Source of the DNA: Eonycteris spelaea
Lineage: Eukaryota > Chordata > Mammalia > Chiroptera > Pteropodidae
Reading direction: 5' to 3'
Assembly: GCA_003508835.1 (NCBI GenBank)
Contig: PUFA01000225.1
Span: 1,178,001 to 1,242,000, forward strand
DNA: 64,000 nt
Shown here: positions 23,643-34,501 of the stretch, one piece after another
How the letters are laid out: the number at the start of each line of letters is the position of its first letter
Numbering within the stretch: position 1 is the first letter of the stretch
Translations under genes and position numbers: made by a program
Notes under the pieces: generated by a model
Databases searched by the model: none
Seen by the model: the letters and a program-made list of their open reading frames with translations, nothing else
What the model was told of the DNA's origin: nothing

Positions 23643-23702
23643 GGGGAGTAAATATTTTATACTGTATGTGATCAATCAGAGTATAATGTTTATGGTGATA
23701 AA

Positions 23703-23708
23703 ATTAAA
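23703..23708 (+). terminator. SLC45A3: SLC45A3 polyadenylation signal ATTAAA
   Basis: ATTAAA followed by a T/G-rich stretch ('gtctttgtatatgtttaatt'). Cleavage is expected about 15-25 bases downstream. Confidence 0.75.
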
Positions 23709-23832
23709 GTCTTTGTATATGTTTAATTGGTCTATTTTTATCTTTCTGCTGGAGAAGGACCAGATATTTCAAAAATTATCCTCTACTGCTCAAGCTGTCC
23801 CTTGGTTTTGGCAGCTTCAGTTCCTAGAGCCA

Positions 23833-23845
23833 CCAGCAGATGGAG
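23833..23845 (+). promoter_or_regulatory. CTCF-like motif
   Basis: CCAGCAGATGGAG matches the CTCF core CCASYAGRKGGCR at 12 of 13 positions. It lies about 110 bases downstream of the SLC45A3 cleavage site. Motif match only. Confidence 0.35.
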
Positions 23846-24249
23846 CCATATACCAGCACTCTGCTATCCTTTGGCGATTGGGTGTGGTGCCACCCACCAC
23901 CCTCTAGATTGGGGAGTTTTTCCGAAATGTGGAGAGAGGGTGGGGGAAAGGGACAGGGGTGGGAAGAGTATAGAGTGCAGGGGAGTTGGGGGCATTTTTC
24001 TTCTCAAAGGGCTCATTGTGTGTCCAAAGAGATGGAGCAAGCACCCGTTATCAACTACTTCAGTAGCAACACACCTAGCACTTGCACAGGGTTTTGACCC
24101 CACCTTGCCTTGATTCCCACCCTTTCCCATCTCCTTCACCCTTCCTTCTAGGCTCAGGTCAAGTTCAGAGCCTTGTCATCTCCCTCACCCCTCCAAACTT
24201 GACAGGCCTTTCTGTCTCTTAAATTCAAGTGGTCAGCAGCAAGAACTAG

Positions 24250-24890
24250 TTTTTGTTTTTGTTTTTGTTTTTAATGTTCTATATTTTACTTAACTTTTTA
24301 TTTTGGAAATTTCAAACACACTTGAATAATGAACCTGGTGTAATAAACCCAACTTCAACAATTATTAACCTTCTGCCATTTTGTTTCATCCTCTACACTC
24401 TCGTGCCCTGCCCCCACCCTCCACACACACCTTTTTTGTCTGGAGTATTTTTAAAGCACATAGCAGACATAATTCATTTAACTTGTAAATACTTTGGTGC
24501 ACATCTTTAAGAAAGAAGACTTTTTAACAACTCAATCACATGCTGAACATATCCAACCACCAGTCCATCACTCAGTTCATCTACACATTCCCCAAATTGC
24601 CTTGAAAACATCTTTTACAGTTAGTTTGTTCAAATCAAGCACCAACTAAGATAAACAACTAAGATAAATTGCATTTATTGGTATGTCTCTTTAGGTTTAA
24701 GTTAATCTCCAACAGTTCCTCTCTCTTTTTTTAATGCCATTGTTTTGCAAAGAAAGTCATTTTTTTCTATGGAATTGCCCACTTTCTATATTTGGTTGAC
24801 CATATTCTCAGTATTAAGATGTTCCCCTTTCCCACCTTTTTCCCTATAAGCTGGTAATAAGATCTAGAGGCTGGATTAGATTCAGATGTG
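24250..24890 (-). repeat. Old L1 (L1M-type) 3' segment, antisense
   Basis: Contains 'ttcaacaattattaaccttc', 'tctggagtatttttaaagca', 'acagttagtttgttcaaatc' and 'aataagatctagaggctgga', in the order seen in old L1 3' regions. Confidence 0.7.
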
Positions 24891-24899
24891 ATTGTCCCA

Positions 24900-24937
24900 T
24901 CATAGGGACACAGGCCTTTAAATATTTAACTTATTTA
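24900..24937 (+). repeat. 38-bp near-copy of SLC45A3 3'UTR sequence
   Basis: Matches 23043-23080 at 36 of 38 bases, both starting 'tcatagggacac'. It sits between two L1-derived blocks, so it looks like an inserted or filler segment. Confidence 0.7.
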
Positions 24938-24939
24938 AC

Positions 24940-25960
24940 AGTACCTTGTAAACTCTGCCTATCTAATTTTGAAGTAAATTTCAGATATCATATTTCATTC
25001 CTAAATATTTCAGAATGTACTTCTAAAAGATAAGTACCTAGGTTTTTAAAAACCATATAGTCACATTACTATTATCAGACCAAAAAATAATAATTCCTTA
25101 GTGTAATCAAATATTCAGCCAGTGTTCATTTTCCTGTTTTATAAATTATTTTGTATAGTTTTTGTTCAAATTGGAATCTCAAGTTCCATACATTACAATT
25201 GATTGGTGTGTCTCTTAAATTCTTATAAACCATAGGTATCTCCTCAATTTATATTTTTTTCCTTGCAATTTATTTTTTAAAGAAACTGGGTTCTTTGTCC
25301 TATAGATCATCTGGATTTTGTTGATTGCATTCCCATAGTTATATTTAACATTTTTATTACCCCTATATTTTCTGTCAAATAGGTAATTAAAGTCAGAGAC
25401 CAGATCAGATTTGGGATTTTTTTGTTGGTTTTTGCCATACTTAATAGATTTGTGTGTTTCCATAGAAGGGAGCATATATTGGCTGATTATCTTTCTTTCT
25501 TAAGGTTAGCAGTCATTGGTGTCTTTACCTAGATCTATTATTTCATAGGGATTGGAAAATGATAATATTCTTTTCTTCAACAAGTGTTTGACTTGTTCCT
25601 TGTATTTATCAGTTTTCAAAATACTGAATCAATTTCCTGGCATTCTCTAATGATGACAGAGAGGTTTTCCCCTGAGTGGCATTATGCATTCAAGACTATA
25701 CACATTCGGTGTGTTTCAGTCCTCTACAGTTGTTTTTCATGTTCAAATTGTTTCCATCTTTGGCTAGTAGGAGCCTCTTCAAGTTGATTTTTGAATTTTT
25801 TTGACACAATCCTAAATGGTCTTTGAAAGTTTCTTTGCTTTTCTGGCATGACTGGATGTCTAGGCTCATCTTATATATTTCATACCATTGACCTGGAATG
25901 AGCTGTTTACTCTAAGGGTCTTTGATATTTTTTTTTTTATTTTTATTTTTTGCTTCAGAA
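24940..25960 (-). repeat. Second old L1 3' segment, antisense
   Basis: Repeats the same L1 region as 24250-24890 in diverged form: 'caaaaaataataattcctta', 'cattacaattgattggtgtg', 'ttgtcctatagatcatctgg' and 'gtcaaataggtaattaaagt'. The two blocks overlap in L1 coordinates, so they represent two insertions or a duplication. Confidence 0.65.
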
Positions 25961-26213
25961 AAAGGATTTAGAGACCATGATACCTGCATCAGGAGTGCTG
26001 CTTACTGAGTTGGTCATTGGTTTTAGGCCTTTTAAGTGGACAAACCTGGGGGGTGGGGTTTTAATGTCAATACATTGTGAGTTTATATTGATACTTCCAA
26101 TTTAAGTTCAGGACTGTAACGCCCGCCCCTCCCTGCCACACACACAACATACACATGCATGTATTTTACTTTTCTAATTTCTCCCAAACTGAAGCAGGCC
26201 CAGCCCACAGACT

Positions 26214-26232
26214 GTGTGTGTGTGTGTGTGTG
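26214..26232. repeat. Short (TG)n tract
   Basis: TG dinucleotides followed by GCGCGCG, directly visible. Confidence 0.8.
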
Positions 26233-28439
26233 TGCGCGCGCTCATGTGAGAGAGAGATGTGAAGAAGCAAAAAGAACCACCAGTCAGCCATCAACGTCAG
26301 CTCGTCTTCGCCACTAGAACATAGGACCTGGCTCACCAGTGTGTTGGTTCTTGCTCCGTGGGCCAGTAGCCTCGTCACTGTGCCAACGGTTTCAAAGTAC
26401 GCAAATGGAGATTGCACATCCCTAGGGAACAGGCAGCTCGTGCTCAGAGGGCTTTTCTAGCACAGGTTTTTAATATTTGGGACCAGCTAAACCAGCTTAC
26501 AGGCAATTGGGGCCTTGTGTTGGTTCACTGAGTTTTAAAATACATTCTTCACAGAAACATCAACTTGCTAATAAGTACAGAAGGGGAGGAGAGAAGCAGG
26601 AAGAAAGGGGACTTGGAAAGGAAGAAGAAACTGCAAGTAGCCTGAATGACATCACAACTAAAGTTTACTGAGTCCTTGTGCAAGCTAGCCGGTGCCCTTA
26701 AAGAGCAAGCATGTGTGAATCAAATGTACGTAGTTACATCAGGCAGATGTAAGTGGAAGCTGCTGACCATGAACCCAAGAGTAGAGTTTAAAGGAGGGAA
26801 AATACGGTTGTGGTGGAGAAAGGGCCAGGCTATTCCGCAGCCCTCTCCACCCCCATCAGGCTGGGTCCTGCCATCTCCCAGAGCGGATGGAGCTCTGGGT
26901 CCTGGCCTGTGGTCTGAGCCCAGGAATTGGAGCAAAGGGGGCTGGGCTGGGGGTAGGTGCACATTCGTGGGTCATCCTTTCTGACCTGGAGTGCTCCTCC
27001 CTGCAGAGCTGGTTACAATGGGATGGAGGTGCAGGAAAAGGGGGGGCGGGAACGTCCCCCAGGTAGCTTGGATCTCAAGTTACTTCTTGTGCTGCTGGGG
27101 AAAAGTGCTTTGTTTCCAGGGTCAGATTTGATTACAGCAGCCTGGCAGTTTTGTCGCTGTTGGCTGGAGGGCTGTTCAGAGCTGGGACTTCCTGACACCC
27201 AACACTGTCACTAGATCTCTGCACACATTAGGAGGCAGCGTGTCACTTGACCCCGTCTGCCCCTTACTAGCAGTTGACCTTCGTCGAGTCATTCTACTGT
27301 GCGTACAGTGAGGGGCTTAGTTCGCCACATAGCGTAGCTAGAATTCCATGGCTCCATGATTCTGTGCCACTCCCCTCCCCCAAATAAACTATTCAGCACT
27401 TTGTAGTCCCCCTTAATGCTCTCTCCTTCCCTCGTCGTCAGAAGATACCTTCCTATAGGCTGGACCATATGTCAGCCCTGGGACTGGGGCAATGAAAGCC
27501 AGTCACTGCAGCTCGGCGACGAGGCCTGAGCAGGCAGGAGCTGCCACTTAGGGGCCCAGGTCCTGAACAGGAAGCGCCCTCCAGGGAGAACAAGGTGTGG
27601 GCCAGCAGGCTGGTGGCTGGCCACCCAGACCCAGAGAGCACCCACAGGCTCATCCTCCTCAGTGACTTCATCACGGTGACATGGGAGTCGCGTGGAAGCA
27701 GGGAGACAGTACTCTTGTCTCATCAGAGGCAAAACGAGGCTTGCTGAGATGACGCAGCTTCTCTGAAAACACACAGACTCGGGCCGTTTCCGTTCTGCCG
27801 CTGCCAATTTTAAAAGGTGAAAAGGAGGGGTATCTAGGGAGCCTCTGCATCGTCTTCACAGCTTTTCTGTAAATCTAATTTTTCAAAGTACAAGTGTTTT
27901 TTGTGTTTGTTTGTTTAATGTGGAAGACTGTCGATCTGTGTGATCACCCCAACCAATCAATTAATCGGCCATTACTGTTCATTGGATACCTGCTAGGAAA
28001 GGCACCGGGGTATAAAGAAGCACACAACGTAGACCTTGCTCTCTCAGTGCTCAGATTTCCCCATGGGAAAAGAAGACATGTTCAAGCGAGAAGTTATCTC
28101 GTAGCACAAGGCAGTGTGATGAGTGCCAACCCATAGAAGTATAGACGGGGAAAGAAGCCACGACTAGGAGGTTGTTTTTAAGTAGGGGCAAAGACCGTTT
28201 CCTTCTACGAAATGAGTTTGCAGTGTTGTTGACTTTATGAACGCTTTTGAAATACATGAGACTGCCATCGATCGGACATACATTTTCTCAGTCTTCAAGC
28301 ATTAGTCATAAAGAAAACTAGCAAGCCTTATTGATTCTACATCCTAAATCTCCCTCTCATTAATCACCTCATTGCTAACCTCGCGGCCAGTCATGTCATC
28401 TCTCTCCTGGACTAATACATTAACCTTATCGATCCCCTT

Positions 28440-28960
28440 TCTTTAGTCTTGGCCCATCTTTGCCTGCACTGCAGCCTGAGTTATCTTCCCAAGGCGCTGG
28501 GCTGACTGCCCCACACTCAAGACAGCCTCGGAAGCTGGGACACTCGCCTGCACAACAGCAAGCAAGCCCTTTCACAGGTGGCTCCGTCCCCCTTGTTACC
28601 TCTTCACCTGCCACCCCCCTGTCCCCCCAACCACCACCCCCAAGCTTGCTTCAGCCACAAGGAGCTTCTTCCAAACTTGGCTCTGTTGAGCCTCAGCGCC
28701 TTTGCACTTGATGCAGTCTCTTCTAAGGAAGCCCTCTGCCTCCTCTCTACCTCCTGAAATTGTATTTATTCGTCAACTCTAGCTTAAGCATCTTCTTCTC
28801 TGGTTCTCTGAAGTTATTCACGTCCTCCTCAGACTTCCAATAACATACAGTTACTATGGTACTTGTGTACACTGGGCAAAAATTCACTTGACTTATTCAT
28901 CTGCTAATTTTTTCCACATTTATTAGGCAACCACCATGTACTGGGGCTATGACAGGGTAA
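28440..28960 (+). repeat. L2-type LINE fragment
   Basis: Wording typical of L2 3' regions: 'cctttgcacttgatgcagtc', 'gaagccctctgcctcctctc' and 'tacttgtgtacactgggc'. Diverged, with approximate edges. Confidence 0.5.
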
Positions 28961-29429
28961 AAGGATAGGAACTGTCTTCACCCTCTTGGAGGTCCCCAAC
29001 CAGTGAGAGGTTCAGAGATATGCAGAAGCAATTACAGAATGTGTGACGGTGCCATAATGAGGGGCCCAGCCCAGTCTGGGATGAGGCCTGATGGTGGGGG
29101 ATCAGACAGAGCTTCCTAAGAGTGATGCTAAAATGAGATCTGAAGCAAGTATTCGGTCTGTTCCCCCGCCAAGTTCTTCAAAAGCAAAGCTGCATCTTAT
29201 CGTGTTGCTCCAAATCTAGATCTGTAGCTACACATAGTAGGTGCTCAAATTTGCTTCTTGATTAAATGAATTATTAGGCAAACAAAAGAAATGGGCAAAT
29301 GAAACCCATCTTACTTCTGAGTGAGTGGACGGACCACTTGAGCTGCATGCCTGCTTCTAACATCGGGTGGCTATGCTGAAGTGAGGGCTGGGTTCTGCCC
29401 TGGCAGATCACATGGTTTATTGTAGACCT

Positions 29430-29450
29430 TTTTTTTTTTTTTTTTTTTTT
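29430..29450. repeat. Poly-T tract
   Basis: About 21 consecutive T. It could be the poly-A tail of an antisense retroposon, but no element body was recognised beside it. Confidence 0.8.
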
Positions 29451-29842
29451 CCCCAACCTTTAGATTCGGTTTAGTAATACTATGTGAGTGATGAGTGGTT
29501 TCACATTTTTAGAATGAGTTTGTGGTTTTTGTTTCACTGTGCTATAGAAAGAAGTATTTCATTTAATTTATCAATGTCTATGAATTTTATGGATAATAGT
29601 TTCCTTAAAATGCCTTCAAATTTTTCTTAATGTAAAAAAAGAAAAGATAAAGTTGTGAAGTGGAGTGAAGAGAAATTGTGAGGATGACCGGTGGGAGGTA
29701 GGGAAGAAAGGCGGCGTCAGAAAGCAAAGACGGCCCTGCCTTTATGTCCAGGAGTTCACAGAACATTCCCATATGACGACTCTCTTGTTCACAACCAGAG
29801 CCAGGCCTTTTGAGTGACCATCATCTACTTCTATCAGTGTGG

Positions 29843-30360
29843 TGGTTAATTTTGTGTCAACTTGACTGAGCCACACCTGAACAGATATTTGGTCAAACAT
29901 TATTCTGTGTGTGTCTGTAAGGGAGTTTTTGGGTGAGATTGACATTTAAATTGGTGGACTGAGCAAAGCAAAAGTGGGTAGGCCTTGCCCAATCAGTTGA
30001 AGGCCTGAAGAGAGAAAAAGCTGACCTTCCTCTGAGCAAGACTGCATTCCTCCTTCCTGACTACCTTCAAATCAGGACATCAGCTTTTCTGCCTTCAGAC
30101 TCGAACTGAGACATTGGCTCTTCCTGGGCCTCAAGCCTACCAGCTGTCAGATGGGAGCCACACCTGGGTCCTCAGGCCTTCAGTCCTGGATGGGAACTGC
30201 TGGGTCTTCAGCGTGACAACTGACTCCGCAGATCTTGGGACTTGTCGAATCCATAACTGTGTGAGCCAATTCCTTATAGTAAATTGTTCCTTCTACATAG
30301 AGAAAGCAACAGGAAACCATCCTTTTGGTTCTGTTTCCCTTGAGAACCGTGACTAATACA
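29843..30360 (+). mobile_element. LTR-like element, about 518 bp (ERVL-MaLR-like, family not assigned)
   Basis: Starts TGGTTAATTTTGTGTCAACT and ends GAGAACCGTGACTAATACA, so it has the TG...CA ends of an LTR. The body ('ggtcaaacattattctgtg', 'ccaatcagttgaaggcctga', 'gtgagccaattccttatagt') matches a common mammalian interspersed repeat I recognise but cannot name with certainty. No target duplication was confirmed. Confidence 0.6.
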
Positions 30361-30394
30361 ATAAGGTTTTACTGACACCAGATAAATCATTGAC

Positions 30395-30500
30395 TCATAG
30401 ATGCCAGAGCTGGAGCTCAAACACTCGCTTCGGTTTACAGATGATGAAACTGAGCCCAAGAAGGAAGGTTCTTGCCGCAGCACAGTCCACCGACTGTGTT
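30395..30500 (-). repeat. MIR-like fragment, antisense
   Basis: 'tttacagatgatgaaactga' and 'gcccaagaaggaaggttctt' resemble reverse-complement MIR. Confidence 0.5.
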
Positions 30501-31420
30501 TGCTTCTTAGCTGGTGCTTGGAGTCTCCTTACCTGGGGACCATAATTAGAAGTAAGACTTAAAATACAAATATCCCTGGGAAGATAATGTACTGACATGA
30601 ATTCATAAGAGCGTATAAATGATTCAGTAAGATGTTTTTTGAAGAGTAATTTTTGACGGGGTACAGGCTAAAAAGATAGACACAGTGCCTACCTTCTTGG
30701 AGGTCTTTGCTCGATGAGAGTTTCAGAAATGTGCACAAGCAAACTACATGCAGTTGGCATAGTTTGCTTCTTAAAAGTGAAAGGAGGAGGCATTCGGGGG
30801 AGTGGGAGATGGTACAGGAAGGGCAAGACAGGCCCGCAGACCTCACCTCCTTGCAACTCTGTTGAGAGCTGACCAAACCACTGTCTGTGTTACACTGGGG
30901 AGCTGAGACTGCACATCTGGGGGTGGGAGCTGGCCCGATCCTTCATTTCAGAGCTTCCAGAAAACTGAAAATACAGACTTCTAGCAGTAGCACTTGCTTC
31001 TTTTTAAACACATTTTTAGTGCATGCCGTCTGCCTTCCTGGTTACACTGGGATGTGTTGTGGGTTGAGTGGGCGGCAGTGTTTGGAGCAGTGAGGCAACC
31101 AGCAGCCTATTTTCAAACTTTATGTGTAACGTTTTTTGCTTTCTGCTTAAATGAAGCTTATGACTGAGTTTTCTCTTTGGATCAATAGCTTGAGAGAGAA
31201 AGCCATGTTCTGCCTAGTCTGGTATCATAATTGTCCATCCTATTTAGAGCAAGGGCAATGGGCAAGATGGTGAAGACATTTAAAATCCCATCATGTGAGG
31301 AAGGGGTAAAAGAAATGGAAATATGTTTAGCTTGGCAAAGAGACTCTTCCGGAGATAGAAGAATGGTCTTCGCTATTTAAAGGGCTGTTCTGTGGAGGAA
31401 GGCTTGGCAGTGTTCTATGC

Positions 31421-31433
31421 TCGCCAGAGGGCA
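31421..31433 (+). promoter_or_regulatory. CTCF-like motif
   Basis: TCGCCAGAGGGCA matches the CTCF core at 11 of 13 positions, including the invariant AG and GGC. Motif match only. Confidence 0.35.
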
Positions 31434-32015
31434 ATGGGCGGGAGAAAGGTACAGGAAGACAGATTTTGATAGAGGGTAAATGAAAGTAGGGAGTGCTCTT
31501 AAAACATGGCTGGACAAGTTCTTGGTGTGGGATAATGCAAGAGATTCCAGCATTGAGGGATGGTTGGTCTACATTATTTTAAAGCACCTTCTAACCCCGG
31601 GATTCTAAGATATTAGACTGTGGACAATGGTTTGGCTGCCACAAATGAAGAGGTGTGCAGAGGCTGAAGTATGACCATTCATCCAGCCAAACGTGTTGGT
31701 CTGTGGCAAGGGGAACTAAGGTCCCCATCGCAAGGACATGAATGGCTCCAATACGAAAGAGAATGTTATATAGGCCGTAAAGAAGTATATGCTTTTCTTC
31801 CTTTTCTTTTAGATACACCTCATGCTGTTAGGAAAACATGGCAGTTTGGCTAGAATCCAGGAGACAAGATAACTAAGAATGTGTCAGCAGAAGGGAGATG
31901 TTCAGTAGGAAAAAGAAGACTAGATGAGGAATGTGTTGGAATGATTGGCCCCATGTTCAGAAGGGGCTCTCTTGCCTGTAGCCCTGGTATGCAGCGGGCA
32001 CATCTAGTTATCACA

Positions 32016-32359
32016 TGCTGTGGTCTGAATGTCGACATCCCCCCCCAAATTTGTTGACGTCCTATACCCCAAAGATGATGGTATTAAGAAGTGCTGAGAT
32101 CGGGAGGGTGGAGCCTTCATGAATTTGATTAGGGCTCTTATAAAACAGACTCCACAGAGCTTCCAGTCCCTTCCACCTCATGGGGACACACAGAAGGCTC
32201 AGCTATGAAGCAGGAAGCAGGCTCTCACCAGAATGTGGCTGTGCTTGTGCCTTGATGTTGGGCTTCACAGCCTTCAGAACTATGAGAAATAAATTTCTGT
32301 TGTTTATAAGCTATGTGGTCTAAGGTATTTTGTTACAGCAGCCCAAATAGACTAAGACA
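32016..32359 (+). mobile_element. MaLR-type solo LTR (MLT1/MST-like)
   Basis: Starts TGCTGTGGTCTGAATGTCGA and ends AGACTAAGACA. The internal blocks 'ttataaaacagactccacag', 'atgaagcaggaagcaggctc' and 'gagaaataaatttctgttgt' are typical of mammalian MaLR LTRs. It includes the LTR's own AATAAA. Only one LTR and no internal region was seen. Confidence 0.8.
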
Positions 32360-32699
32360 TTATGGAACATTTGATTTATCCCACCCACCCCCTCTGCCCA
32401 GACACCACACTCACCAATTGGCATGACAGTCGTGATCTACCTTTTCACTGTTCATGTCTCTCCCTGAAAGGTGTCTGACAGCGGGGGAGGGAAGACCCTA
32501 TGACAGCACTTACTTCAGTGTGTTATTTACTTGTCAGTCTATTACCCTAGACTAACATTTCTTGTAGCTCTATCTCAGCACAGTGCCTGGTACTTAGCAG
32601 AAACTCATGAAATATTTGTTAAATGAATGGAAGGAATACTCACATCAAATTGGGGGTGAAGGTGGGCAGTGGTGAGGAGAAGCAGAAAAGTAACCTTTG

Positions 32700-34400
32700 A
32701 GGGCTCAGCCTTCCTTGAAGTGGGAATCCTTCATTCAGTATTTACTAAGGCCCTCTTACGTGCCAGGCCCTCGCCTCACAGACACCAGCATATAAAGATG
32801 ACCTATGAGGTATTGCTTTTGGGGAATTCCACGGGATGGAGGAGACATTTCAGGCTGAGGGAGCTACGTAAACAAAAGGCTGGATTCCTGGAAGTGCTTG
32901 ATGTGTTTGAAGGGCTAGTGTGTGAGGCTGGAGGTTAGGCTGAAAAGGGCTAGACTGTAAAGCTTCACTAATCAAAATAAAACACTGATGGGTGATATAG
33001 CCTTTAAACCCTGCCCTTCACAGGCCTGTCAGGCTAGAGTTTGGACTTTATTCTGGAAGCAGCAGAGAAATCAATCATTGGACACTTTAAAGCAGATGAG
33101 TGGCATAATCAAATGTGTGTTTCAGCAAGTTTCCTTGTGGTAATGTGGAAGATGGGCTGGGTACTTCCTGGGGAGAAGCTAGAAGGCTATTGCAACATTC
33201 CTAGTAAGTAGTGGTGAGAGCCTTGGGGACAGGTGTGCAGAATAGAATGCATGTAAGATTTTCCAGAGACTAGCTAGGACAGACCATGGAGTCCAATTGC
33301 CTGTGGAGGGCAAGAAAGAAGGAATTGCTAGGGATGACTGAGATGTCTGGGTAATTCCTTCAATTGAAACAGGGGAGGAGGACTTGTCTAGGAGTGGCAC
33401 ATTCTGAGACAGAGGGGTCATGAGGACATCCAGGTCCTGCAGGAAATTAGAAACATAGATCCAGAGTTTCGGGGAGAAGTGAGGGTCAGAGATAAAGGTT
33501 AGGGGTTATTAGCATTTGAGGGTGACGGAAGCCTTGGAGAGAACGAGGTCCATTGCACTGAGTGTGTAGAAAACAGTAGTCCAAAGATAGAGTTCTGAGG
33601 CCAGGACAGACCACTCCTCAGAGTTGGTGGAACAGAAGCCCTCAGAGACAAGAACTCACCAGGAAGCTAGAAGGAGAATCGTGGAAGCCAAGAGAGGATG
33701 TGTTGCAAGAAAGGTGCCAGGAAAAGACACCTAAGCCTGCTTTGGAGGTCAGGTGATATTTACTTAAGGAGGTGATATCTAAACTGGTCTTGAGGATGAG
33801 CTGGAGACGGCAAACAGGATAATGCCTGAAAAGGGGAAGTCAGAAAGGCTGGAGCCTTTGCCAGGAAAGAGTCAGAGGTGGGGAGAGTAGACATAGTCAA
33901 TAGACTGAAGAGTGAGTAGAAGGTGAGAGTAAGTAGGTGGCAAATATAAGCCATTATTTTTTGAAGTTTGATATTGGAAGGAAAGAGAGGAAAAGATAGG
34001 ATGATAATTGAAGGGGGACATTTTCTGAGGAAGGGTAAGACTTGGACGAACACCACACTTCGCTGTGTCAGACGGGCGGGCGTGTCGCCAAGCCTTGCTG
34101 TGCCATGCCCTTCACCCAGATGATCCAGTCATTCCACAGCATTCACCAAGCAGCTCCTGCTGCAGGGGCTGTGCCGGTTGCTGGGCTGCAAAGGTGAATA
34201 AGACCGCTTGAGGACCCAGTGGAAAGGACTAAGGGGACAAATAAGAAACGTCAGGTCAGCGTGGTGAGTGCCACAAACAGGGTCAGTAATGGACACAGTG
34301 GGAGATACTGGAAGTCACATCCCCAGTGTCGGGGAGGGACACCTAGAGCAGGTAACATCTGAGTTGAGACCTAAAGTCAGACAGTAGGTAGTACAGAGGA
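32700..34400 (-). repeat. Ancient LINE-like tract, antisense (L2/L3 type)
   Basis: Blocks such as 'agatgagtggcataatcaaa', 'gaaggctattgcaacattcc' and 'gacatccaggtcctgcagg' match a familiar ancient mammalian LINE sequence read in reverse. Highly diverged. The family and edges are uncertain. Confidence 0.4.
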
Positions 34401-34488
34401 GGGGACAAGGCATTCAAGCAGAATGTGTCCCTCCAAACCCCCTTCCCAATTTTGTCTAAATCCCGGACACCCTGGAGTGCCTGGGTGA

Positions 34489-34501
34489 CGCCCTCTGGTG
34501 A
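34489..34501 (-). promoter_or_regulatory. CTCF-like motif, reverse strand
   Basis: Read on the - strand the sequence is TCACCAGAGGGCG, matching the CTCF core at 12 of 13 positions. Its orientation is opposite to the two motifs closer to SLC45A3. Motif match only. Confidence 0.4.

Larger units (their letters stand above)
22402..23725 (+). other. SLC45A3: SLC45A3 3'UTR
   Basis: Non-coding sequence from the stop to just past the ATTAAA at 23703. It contains two exact copies of the AU-rich 11-mer TTATTTATTTA (23074-23084 and 23632-23642) and a stretch at 23043-23080 that recurs almost unchanged at 24900-24937. The final stretch with 'gtttatggtgataaaattaa' resembles the human transcript end. Confidence 0.8.
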
